A stretch of 64,000 nt of DNA from Dehalococcoidia bacterium (lineage in GTDB: Bacteria > Chloroflexota > Dehalococcoidia > Tepidiformales > Tepidiformaceae): the NCBI GenBank assembly GCA_022827945.1, contig JAJEIT010000026.1, positions 1 to 64,000 of the forward strand. The letters run 5' to 3'. Position 1 is the stretch's first letter, and the number at the start of each line of letters is the position of its first letter. The notes under the pieces were generated by a model. That model was given only the letters and a program-made list of their open reading frames with translations, ran no database searches and had not been told where the DNA came from. Of the stretch, positions 58,736 through 64,000 are shown piece after piece. The position numbers were made by a program, and so were the translations under genes.

Positions 58736-59101
58736 CATCCCCAGCTCGTGCAGGCGGTCGTCGTCGATGCCGAAGTAGTGCCCGATCTCGTGCAGGACCG
58801 TCGTCCGCACCTGCTCCCGCACCTCGTCGTCCGTCCGGCAGATCGACTCGATGGGCCCCTGGTAGATGCTGATCTTGTCCGGCAGGACGAGGTTGTAGCC
58901 CTCGTGGCCGCGGTCCGGTAGCGGGACGCCGTGGTAGAGCCCCAGCAGGGTGCTCCCCGGCCCGATTCCCGCCTGGTGCCGGTCCTGCGCGGTCGGCCGC
59001 CACTCGATCACGATCTCGACGTTCTGGACGCGCGTCATCAGCTCTCGCGGCAGCGACTCCAGCGCCTCGCGCACCAGCTCGCGGAAGTGCTCGCGCTCCA
59101 T
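58730..59101 (-). CDS. Metallopeptidase family protein (minimal zincin)
   Basis: 123 aa from ATG 59101; TAGACT seven bases upstream shows the longer ORF-track start is wrong. LVREALESLPRELMTRVQNVEIVIE and TTVLHEIGHYFGIDDDRLHELG carry HExxHxxG(x)D/E zinc-binding residues of the PF06262 zincin-like group, conserved in Actinobacteria and Chloroflexota. Function unknown; proteolysis has not been shown for most members. Confidence 0.88.
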   Translation of the reverse strand: MEREHFRELVREALESLPRELMTRVQNVEIVIEWRPTAQDRHQAGIGPGSTLLGLYHGVPLPDRGHEGYNLVLPDKISIYQGPIESICRTDDEVREQVRTTVLHEIGHYFGIDDDRLHELGMG

Positions 59102-59217
59102 CCCCGCGAGTCTACGGACTTCGCTTCGGCGCCACCGCGAGGGCGCGTCGCAGGCCCCGCCCTTTCCCCACACCCCGATCGGATGTACCGTTTCCGTCAA
59201 GTAGTGCCTGCGTGCCG

Positions 59218-59327
59218 CCCTTATCCAGACGGGTGGAGGGAACCGGCCCCGTGAAGCCCGGGCAACCTGTCTCCCAGGAGACAAGGTGCCAAAGCCGGAA
59301 TCCCCGAAGGGGAAACGATGAGAGCGT
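59218..59327 (+). ncRNA. SAM-I (S-box) riboswitch
   Basis: CCTTATCCAGA, GGTGGAGGGAACCGGCCC, the core GTGAAGCCCGGGCAACC, a P3 hairpin TGTCTCC-CAGG-AGACA, GGTGCCAAAGCC and the closing CGATGAGAGCG match the SAM-I consensus in order. It responds to S-adenosylmethionine. Downstream genes: threonine-synthase-like, NIL-domain and sulfur-carrier proteins, so the operon is methionine-regulated. Confidence 0.93.
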
Positions 59328-59365
59328 CAGTGCTCAAGGACCCGGCCCGCGCACGAGGAGAGAAG

Positions 59366-59410
59366 ATGTCAGCACCTCTGGGCCGAATGTTCATGTCCCT
59401 GGTCCCGTAG
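59366..59410 (+). CDS. 14-residue Met-rich leader peptide
   Basis: GAGGAGAGAAG gives a strong ribosome site for ATG TCA GCA ... TAG: MSAPLGRMFMSLVP. Three of fourteen codons are ATG. The stop codon fills the loop of the hairpin TGGTCCC-gtag-GGGACCA. It lies between the SAM-I riboswitch and the first structural gene, so it could add a translation-coupled attenuation step for methionine supply. Confidence 0.45.
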   Translation: MSAPLGRMFMSLVP

Positions 59411-59417
59411 GGGACCA
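59400..59417 (+). promoter_or_regulatory. Hairpin over the leader peptide stop codon
   Basis: Perfect 7-bp stem TGGTCCC/GGGACCA with the stop codon TAG as three of the four loop bases. A second GC hairpin (ggcgggcgcc...gggcgcctcgcc) follows at 59444-59470. Confidence 0.5.
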
Positions 59418-59501
59418 CCCTCGCGACCCCTCCGCCTCGCGACGGCGGGCGCCTCTCCGGGCGCCTCGCCCACCGCGACACCCGATGCACGAGAGAAAGG
59501 C

Positions 59502-60743
59502 ATGACCTACGCACAAAACCTGCGCTGCCGCGAATGCAGCCGCGACTACCCCCTCGCAGCGCTCCACGTCTGCGAGTTCTGTTTCGGACCGCTTGAGGTC
59601 GTCTACGACGACGACGGCATCAAGGCCGCCGTCTCCCGCGAGGCCATCGCCTCGCGCCCGGCCAACCTCTGGCGCTACCGCGAGTTTCTGCCCTGCGACG
59701 CAGACACCGCGATCAACATCGGGGCGGGCTTCACCCCCCTCATCCACGCGAAGAACCTTGGCAAGGCGCTGGGGCTCCCCAACCTCTACATCAAGAACGA
59801 CACCGCCAACCCGACGTGGTCGTTCAAGGACCGCGTTGTGGCCATCGCCAGCTCCCGTGCGCGGGAGCTCGGCTACGAGAAGCTCGCCTGCGCCAGCACC
59901 GGCAACCTCGCCAACAGCGTCAGCGCCCACGCCGCCGCCGCCGGCATGGAAGCGGTCGTCGTCATCCCCAACGACCTGGAGGCGGGCAAGGTGCTCGGTT
60001 CGAGCATCTACAGTCCCACCCTGGTGAAGGTCGCCGGGAACTACGACGCCGTGAACCGTCTCTGCGCCGAGCTCGCCGGCACGCGCAACTGGGCCTTCGT
60101 CAACGTCAACGTGCGCCCCTACTACGCCGAGGGCTCGAAGACCCTCGGCTACGAGGTCGCGGAGCAGCTCGGCTGGCGCGCCCCCGATCACTGCGTCGTG
60201 CCCATCGCCAGCGGCTCGCTCTTCGTCAAGATACGCAAGGGCCTGAACGAATTCGCGAAGGCGGGTCTCATCGATGAGCCCCAGACCCGAATGAGCGGCG
60301 CGCAGGCGACCGGCTGCTCCCCCGTCGCCACCGCCTGGGCCGAGGGCAGCATGAACTTCCGCCCCCAGCGGCCCGACACCATCGCCAAGTCGCTCGCCAT
60401 CGGCAACCCCGCCGACGGCTACTACAGCCTCGTCCAGCTGAAGGACACGAACGGCGCCTGCGCCTCAGTCAACGACGACGAGATCGTCGCCGGCATGAAG
60501 CTGCTCGCCGAGACCGAGGGCATCTTCGCCGAGACCGCCGGCGGCGTGACCGTCGCCAGCGTCAAGCAGCTTGCCGCCGCCGGTAGAATCGACCCCGACG
60601 AGCTGGTGGTGGCCTTCATCACGGGCGCGGGGTTTAAGACCGCCGAGGCCGTCGCCGACAGCCTCGGCCCCGCCCTCGAAATCGACGCGACCGTCGAGAG
60701 CTTCGAGGCCGCCTACGAGGATCGTGAGGGGGTTCCCGCCTGA
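59502..60743 (+). CDS. thrC: Threonine synthase-like PLP enzyme under SAM control
   Basis: 413 aa, GAGAAAGG upstream. N-terminal Zn ribbon (CRECS...CEFC, residues 9-27), then a fold-type II PLP domain: KNDTANPTWSFKDRVVAIA with the Schiff-base Lys near residue 107, CASTGNLANSVSAHAAAAG as phosphate loop, and ETAGGVTVASVKQLA. The family converts O-phosphohomoserine to threonine. The SAM-I riboswitch and the two downstream genes argue instead for a role in methionine: possibly beta/gamma-replacement with sulfur to give homocysteine. The NIL gene start overlaps its stop (TGATGG). Confidence 0.85.
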   Translation: MTYAQNLRCRECSRDYPLAALHVCEFCFGPLEVVYDDDGIKAAVSREAIASRPANLWRYREFLPCDADTAINIGAGFTPLIHAKNLGKALGLPNLYIKNDTANPTWSFKDRVVAIASSRARELGYEKLACASTGNLANSVSAHAAAAGMEAVVVIPNDLEAGKVLGSSIYSPTLVKVAGNYDAVNRLCAELAGTRNWAFVNVNVRPYYAEGSKTLGYEVAEQLGWRAPDHCVVPIASGSLFVKIRKGLNEFAKAGLIDEPQTRMSGAQATGCSPVATAWAEGSMNFRPQRPDTIAKSLAIGNPADGYYSLVQLKDTNGACASVNDDEIVAGMKLLAETEGIFAETAGGVTVASVKQLAAAGRIDPDELVVAFITGAGFKTAEAVADSLGPALEIDATVESFEAAYEDREGVPA

Positions 60744-60985
60744 TGGCTGTCCAGCGTTTGCGCTTCACCTTCCCGACCGACCTGATCAAGGAGCCCGTGA
60801 TCTACCTCATCGGGCAGCAGTTCGAGGTCATCACCAACATCCGCATGGCCGACGTCGACGAGAGCACCGGCTGGGTCATCCTCGAGCTCGAGGGAGACAC
60901 TGACGAGATCGCACGCAGCGTCGCCTGGGCCGAGAGCCGCGGTGTCCGCGTGGACCCCATCACCGGCGACGTCATCGAAGGCTAG
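60743..60985 (+). CDS. NIL domain protein
   Basis: 80 aa. FTFPTDLIKEPVIYLIGQQFEVITNIRMADVDESTGWVILELEG is the NIL (ferredoxin-like) domain found at the C-terminus of MetN methionine importers and in Fe-S proteins of the homocysteine pathway of methanogens. It lies between the PLP enzyme gene (overlapping its stop) and the sulfur carrier gene in a SAM-I controlled operon; a methionine- or sulfur-related role is inferred. Confidence 0.9.
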   Translation: MAVQRLRFTFPTDLIKEPVIYLIGQQFEVITNIRMADVDESTGWVILELEGDTDEIARSVAWAESRGVRVDPITGDVIEG

Positions 60986-61010
60986 TTACACAACGAACGG
61001 AGACCACCAC

Positions 61011-61292
61011 GTGGCAGCAACAGTCCTCATCCCCCAGCCCCTCCGCCCCCTCACCGGCGATCAGCCCACCGTCGACGGTGTCACCGGCTCGCTGTCGGAC
61101 TGCATCGCGGACCTCGAGGCGCGCTTCCCGGGCGTGGCCGAGCGCATGCTCGACGAGGAAGGGGAGCTGCGGCGCTTCGTGAACGTCTACATCAACGGCG
61201 AGGACGTCCGCTTCGAGGACGGTCTCGCCACCACCATCAGCGACGGCGACGAGGTCAGCATCGTCCCCGCCGTCGCCGGCGGTTCATTCTGA
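61011..61292 (+). CDS. Ubiquitin-like sulfur carrier protein (MoaD/CysO/HcyS type)
   Basis: 93 aa from GTG 61011 (ACGGAGACC upstream). The beta-grasp fold is indicated by VLIPQPLRPLTG, VTGSLSDCIADLEARFPGVAERMLDEEGELRRFVNVYINGEDVR and DGDEVSIVPAVAGGSF. The Gly-Gly near the end is followed by Ser-Phe, so a JAMM-type protease would have to trim it before thiocarboxylation, as known for HcyS in homocysteine synthesis. No such protease, E1-like activator or sulfurtransferase is in the window. Third gene of the SAM-I operon. Confidence 0.85.
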   Translation: MAATVLIPQPLRPLTGDQPTVDGVTGSLSDCIADLEARFPGVAERMLDEEGELRRFVNVYINGEDVRFEDGLATTISDGDEVSIVPAVAGGSF

Positions 61293-61383
61293 ACCCGGCT
61301 CCCGACGTTGCCTCCGCGCGGTCCTCGCCGCGAGGGGGATAGCCGGGCGCTCGCCAGACTTCAGGAGCGACGACAGAAAGCAG

Positions 61384-61407
61384 GAAGCCCCCGGAAACGG
61401 GGGCTTC
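61384..61407. terminator. Bidirectional terminator between convergent genes
   Basis: Perfect 10-bp stem GAAGCCCCCG-gaaa-CGGGGGCTTC between the sulfur-carrier gene and tatA, which face each other. The stem is A/T at its base on both sides. Confidence 0.8.
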
Positions 61408-61431
61408 GGTGTGTTCGCCTGTTGCGGAGCG

Positions 61432-61764
61432 CTAGAAGACGTTCCGGGTGCCGCTGTCGCTGCGAGGCGCCTCGGCGGGAGGGGCTGCGGCCGGCGGCGG
61501 AGCCGCCTGCTGGGGCGGAGGCGCGGCCTGCTGGACAGGCTGCTGGGGCGCCTCTTCCTGGACCTGCGCCTGAACCTGTGTCTCCTCGGTGGCGCCTTCC
61601 TCTTCGTCGTCTTCCCGAACGGCGCGCCGGAACTCCTTGATCGAGGAGCCCAGATCCCCGCCGATGCGGCTGATGCGCCCGACGCCAAAGAGCAGAACGA
61701 TGACGCCGACGATGATGGCGAGCTCCAGCGGCCCAAGCGGACCGATAAGCAGCGGACCAGGCAT
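61432..61764 (-). CDS. tatA: Sec-independent translocase subunit TatA/TatB
   Basis: 110 aa from ATG 61764 (GAGGAGGG upstream); the ORF-track start 16 codons earlier would precede the membrane anchor. PLGPLELAIIVGVIVLLFGVGRI is the TatA transmembrane helix with FG hinge, then the amphipathic helix GGDLGSSIKEFRRAVRED, and a Gln/Pro/Ala tail of the type seen in high-GC genomes. TatA forms the pore for folded proteins. No tatC is nearby. Confidence 0.9.
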   Translation of the reverse strand: MPGPLLIGPLGPLELAIIVGVIVLLFGVGRISRIGGDLGSSIKEFRRAVREDDEEEGATEETQVQAQVQEEAPQQPVQQAAPPPQQAAPPPAAAPPAEAPRSDSGTRNVF

Positions 61765-61918
61765 AACGCCCTCCTCGTCCCCCGGCTCACGCCGGAGAAT
61801 CAGTCCAATCATGGTACATGATGCTGCAATGGGGGAAAGCGCAAACCCGGTCGGGCTCGCCGCCAGCCTTCACCCCTCGCGGCGCAGATCGTTCAGGAGG
61901 AGTCCATCTGGGTCGGGC

Positions 61919-62230
61919 TCAAGACAAACGTTCGACGAAGACGTCCATGACGCCCCCGCAGATCTTGTCCTCGCCGTCCGTCGGCTCCGTCAGGTCGACC
62001 GTGACGATGCGCGGGGAGCCGTCCTCCAGCACCTCCATCGCCTCCTGCCACACCTCAGCCTCGCCGCAGCCCCCGCCGATGGTGCCGAAGAACGAGCCGT
62101 CACTGCGAACCACCATCTTCGCGCCCGTCTTGCGGGGCGTGGACCCGCGTGTCCGCGCGACCGTCGCCAGCACGACCGGCTCTTCGCGGTCGAGCGCCGT
62201 CTGGATCTCGCGGAATATCTCTTCGTTCAT
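61919..62230 (-). CDS. XdhC/CoxI-type protein, N-terminal domain only
   Basis: 103 aa. REEPVVLATVARTRGSTPRKTGAKMVVRSDGSFFGTIGGGCGEAEVW is the XdhC_CoxI domain with the conserved GGGC. XdhC proteins insert or sulfurate the molybdenum cofactor in xanthine dehydrogenase-type enzymes. The Rossmann XdhC_C domain is absent and no such gene follows, so this is a single-domain form. No molybdenum hydroxylase gene lies in the window. Confidence 0.85.
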   Translation of the reverse strand: MNEEIFREIQTALDREEPVVLATVARTRGSTPRKTGAKMVVRSDGSFFGTIGGGCGEAEVWQEAMEVLEDGSPRIVTVDLTEPTDGEDKICGGVMDVFVERLS

Positions 62231-62307
62231 ACCCTGATCCTGACGCCCCCGGCCCGACGCCGCAAGCGCGACCCCCGGACGCGCCCGAATTCTCTACCAT
62301 CGCACGC

Positions 62308-62949
62308 ATGACGCCCCTCGCAATCGACCACGTCATCCTCGCCACCGCCGACATCTACGCCACCTCCGCGCGGCTCGAACGCGACCACGGGCTCGTGTCG
62401 CTGCCCGGCGGAAGGCACGCCGGCCACGGAACCGGCAACCGCATCGTCCCCCTGGGGGACGCCTACATCGAGATCATGGGCATCGTCGACGAGGATGAGG
62501 CCGCCGCCAGCCCCATGGGTGCATGGATCGCTGAGCAGACCGCCGGCGGCGACCGCGTCGCCGCCCTTTGCCTCCGTACCGACGCATCCGGCCTCGACGC
62601 CACCGCCGAGCGGCTTGGCCTCCGTCCCCTCCCCATGTCCCGTGACGCGCCCGGTGGCGTCACGCTCACCTGGCGCCTCGCCGGCCTGGCCGAGGCCATG
62701 GCCGACCCCTCCCGCACCTTCTTCATCGATTGGCAGGTTCCCCCCGACCTGCACCCCGCCCGCGGAGATGCCCGGCACCGCGTGCGACCAACCGGCTTCG
62801 CCTGGGTCGAGCTCGCCGGCGATCCCGACGCCATCCGGACGTGGCTGGGCGAGGACACGCCCGGCGTGCGCGTCGCCGCCGCCCCGGAACCGCGCGTACG
62901 CGCTGCCGTCGCCTTAGCTACCAGCGGTGAGATTCCGCTGGGACCATGA
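62308..62949 (+). CDS. Glyoxalase-like (VOC superfamily) protein
   Basis: 213 aa from ATG 62308; TACCAT seven bases upstream, no ribosome site. AIDHVILATADIYATSARLERDHGLVSLPGGRHAGHGTGNRIVPLGDAYIEIMGIVD is the Glyoxalase_3 type with His and Glu metal ligands. Vicinal oxygen chelate enzymes of this type include lyases and dioxygenases; the substrate is unknown. Confidence 0.85.
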   Translation: MTPLAIDHVILATADIYATSARLERDHGLVSLPGGRHAGHGTGNRIVPLGDAYIEIMGIVDEDEAAASPMGAWIAEQTAGGDRVAALCLRTDASGLDATAERLGLRPLPMSRDAPGGVTLTWRLAGLAEAMADPSRTFFIDWQVPPDLHPARGDARHRVRPTGFAWVELAGDPDAIRTWLGEDTPGVRVAAAPEPRVRAAVALATSGEIPLGP

Positions 62950-62990
62950 GAGGTTGTAGTGGGCAAATGCCCGTGTAAGATGGAAGCACG

Positions 62991-63308
62991 ATGACCCAGG
63001 TGAAGAAGCGAAAGAGCCCCACGAAGGTCGAAGAGATCCCGGTTATTCCCGCGGGACGCCTCCGGGGCCAATTGCGACGGCGCATCAGGCGTTACGAGCA
63101 GCGCTATGAGATGTCTACGGATCGTATGCGTGAGGTTGTACGAAAGGATCCGACCCGAGAGACATTGGAGATTTGCGATTGGCTGATGGACGACAACCTC
63201 CTCAGGTACCTCATCGGGGAGGAAGGCATGGATGGGTTGCCATCGACCGATACGTCTCAGCCCACGAGCGCTCCCTCGAACGGCATGCCTTCGTCCTCGA
63301 AGACCTGA
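62991..63308 (+). CDS. TumA-like antitoxin candidate
   Basis: 105 aa. TAAGAT lies nine bases before the ATG. A basic N-terminus (KKRKSPTK) and helical LRRRIRRYEQRYEMSTDRMREVV ... TRETLEICDWLMDDNLLRYLIG resemble antitoxins paired with TumE toxins. The last 30 residues (PSTDTSQPTSAPSNGMPSSS) are low in complexity and overlap the toxin frame, so translation may really end or shift earlier. Confidence 0.6.
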   Translation: MTQVKKRKSPTKVEEIPVIPAGRLRGQLRRRIRRYEQRYEMSTDRMREVVRKDPTRETLEICDWLMDDNLLRYLIGEEGMDGLPSTDTSQPTSAPSNGMPSSSKT

Positions 63309-63667
63309 CGGTCTTTCAGCGCGCTACTGGACGACCAGGCCCCATTCTCAGGCTCCACGGACGGCTCCTCTGCTCCGCAGGGGTGGTGGTTGAAGTTGCG
63401 AAGGAGCTCGCGATCCAGCTCGGTCCGCGCAATCAGGAAGGGGTCTGGGGCCTGAGCTATTCCTACCACGCCCATGTTCCGGGGCGTGGCAATCTCCTGC
63501 GCTACGACAACTCGCACGGCTTCGGCGAATACCACCGCCACGAGTACGACTTCGCAACCCAGGAAGAGAAGCCCGTCGAGATGCTTACCCGCGAAGAGTT
63601 CCCCACCCTGATCGAGGTTCTCGACGAGGTCCAGGCCATGGCGCGGCGGCTCGGACTCGTCCGCTAG
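63173..63667 (+). CDS. TumE/DUF6516-like toxin candidate
   Basis: The family-like part begins near base 63235 (VAIDRYVSAHERSLERHAF) and includes GVWGLSYSYHAHVPGRGNLLRYDNSHGFGEYHRHEYD, typical of TumE toxins (SYH, RYDN, HxHEY). No ATG, GTG or TTG lies at that point in frame; the only start is TTG 63173, deep in the antitoxin gene. Either a long overlap with the antitoxin, a frameshift from its frame, or a recent indel explains this. TumE toxins are RNases or translation inhibitors in small modules. Confidence 0.55.
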   Translation: MRLADGRQPPQVPHRGGRHGWVAIDRYVSAHERSLERHAFVLEDLTVFQRATGRPGPILRLHGRLLCSAGVVVEVAKELAIQLGPRNQEGVWGLSYSYHAHVPGRGNLLRYDNSHGFGEYHRHEYDFATQEEKPVEMLTREEFPTLIEVLDEVQAMARRLGLVR

Positions 63668-64000
63668 CTGGCCGCGAGCCTCGCCCCGATGAACGCCGTC
63701 ACACGCTGCCGCGCCTGCTCCCCGATCGGGATCGGCGCCGCGTCGAAGCCGTGCGGGCCGCCGGGGTAGACCGCCAACTCGGACTCGTTGCCCGCCGCCA
63801 GCCAGCGTGCGTGCATGAACAATGAGTCGTCCAGCAGCGGGTCGTACGATCCCACCGTGAACAGCGCCGGCGGCATTTCGTGCAGGTGTGCGTTCAGCGG
63901 CGACACGTCGGGGTCGGTCGTATCCACGCCGGGGATGAACATCTCGTAGAAGCGGTCGATCGCAGCCCGGTCGAGACCCCCCTCGGGCCCCACGCCCAGC
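63664..64000 (-). CDS. Alpha/beta hydrolase (HSL-type esterase), 5' end beyond window
   Basis: The frame is open to the window edge, so the N-terminus with the HGGG oxyanion loop and Ser nucleophile is missing. The visible C-terminal part has PPALFTVGSYDPLLDDSLFMHARWLAAGNESELAVYPGGPHGFD, with the catalytic Asp (YDPLLDD) and His (PHGF) of hormone-sensitive-lipase-type esterases. Substrate unknown. It is convergent with the TumE-like gene, overlapping by four bases. Confidence 0.85.
   Translation of the reverse strand, partial: LGVGPEGGLDRAAIDRFYEMFIPGVDTTDPDVSPLNAHLHEMPPALFTVGSYDPLLDDSLFMHARWLAAGNESELAVYPGGPHGFDAAPIPIGEQARQRVTAFIGARLAAS

Overview
This 64 kb window is chromosomal DNA from a GC-rich bacterium. 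It is packed with genes on both strands, and most coding sequence ends its codons in G or C. The gene families point to Chloroflexota, most likely a Dehalococcoidia-type lineage. They include a surface protein whose C-terminal module recalls the 'GWNLVxW' domain, CMD/AhpD-like and acyl-CoA genes, a tungsten aldehyde:ferredoxin oxidoreductase, Zn-ribbon proteins, DUF1640 proteins, and many TANNNT boxes 6-9 nt upstream of start codons. The phylum call is an inference. There are no rRNA genes, insertion sequences or CRISPR arrays.

Layout. 0-8 kb: a CDP-alcohol phosphatidyltransferase cut by the window edge, several secreted proteins, a four-helix 'IVS-like' protein nested in repeats, and a likely abundant surface protein with a long leader. 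8-18 kb: otsA/otsB, a HEPN/MNT pair, a uracil-DNA glycosylase, a convergent rsmE-prmA-dnaJ block, HicA/HicB, GNAT and DinB proteins. 18-27 kb: AOR, rhomboid, a phosphotransferase, pstCAB-phoU behind an apparent Pho box, and an MFS transporter. 27-38 kb: rplK-rplA, a CMD protein with an in-frame UGA that fits selenocysteine, an acyl-CoA ligase, an enoyl-CoA hydratase, rplJ-rplL with an L10 leader, a CitE-like lyase, an AbrB/VapC pair and an aldo-keto reductase. 38-50 kb: a propeller lipoprotein, rsfS, mnmA, two giant RCC1-like secreted proteins, purH under a ZTP riboswitch, tRNA-Ser(GGA) and a HExxH lipoprotein. 50-64 kb: an endonuclease III-like glycosylase, ychF, a MoxR/DUF58/transglutaminase-like operon, an acyl-CoA dehydrogenase, a SAM-I riboswitch operon (threonine-synthase-like, NIL domain, sulfur carrier), tatA, an XdhC-like protein, a glyoxalase-like protein, a TumE-like toxin pair and a partial esterase.

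Themes. (1) Five secreted proteins share an undescribed extracytoplasmic module (about 'VRVWQ..(W)ISxRPxGGxW..LGTxPL...GRYRYGD'), and two of them add 14 RCC1-like repeats each. (2) The methionine-responsive operon pairs a fold-type II PLP enzyme with a ubiquitin-like sulfur carrier, suggesting homocysteine synthesis by a protein-thiocarboxylate route. (3) A CxxU selenoprotein candidate has a SECIS-like hairpin at the right distance and was missed by the ORF track. (4) Two repeat families fill intergenic space: long palindromes built from GTGAATAGTG/CACTATTCAC, and strings of short stem-loops separated by CTC(T/C)(T/C)CTCAGC. (5) At least seventeen genes look leaderless.
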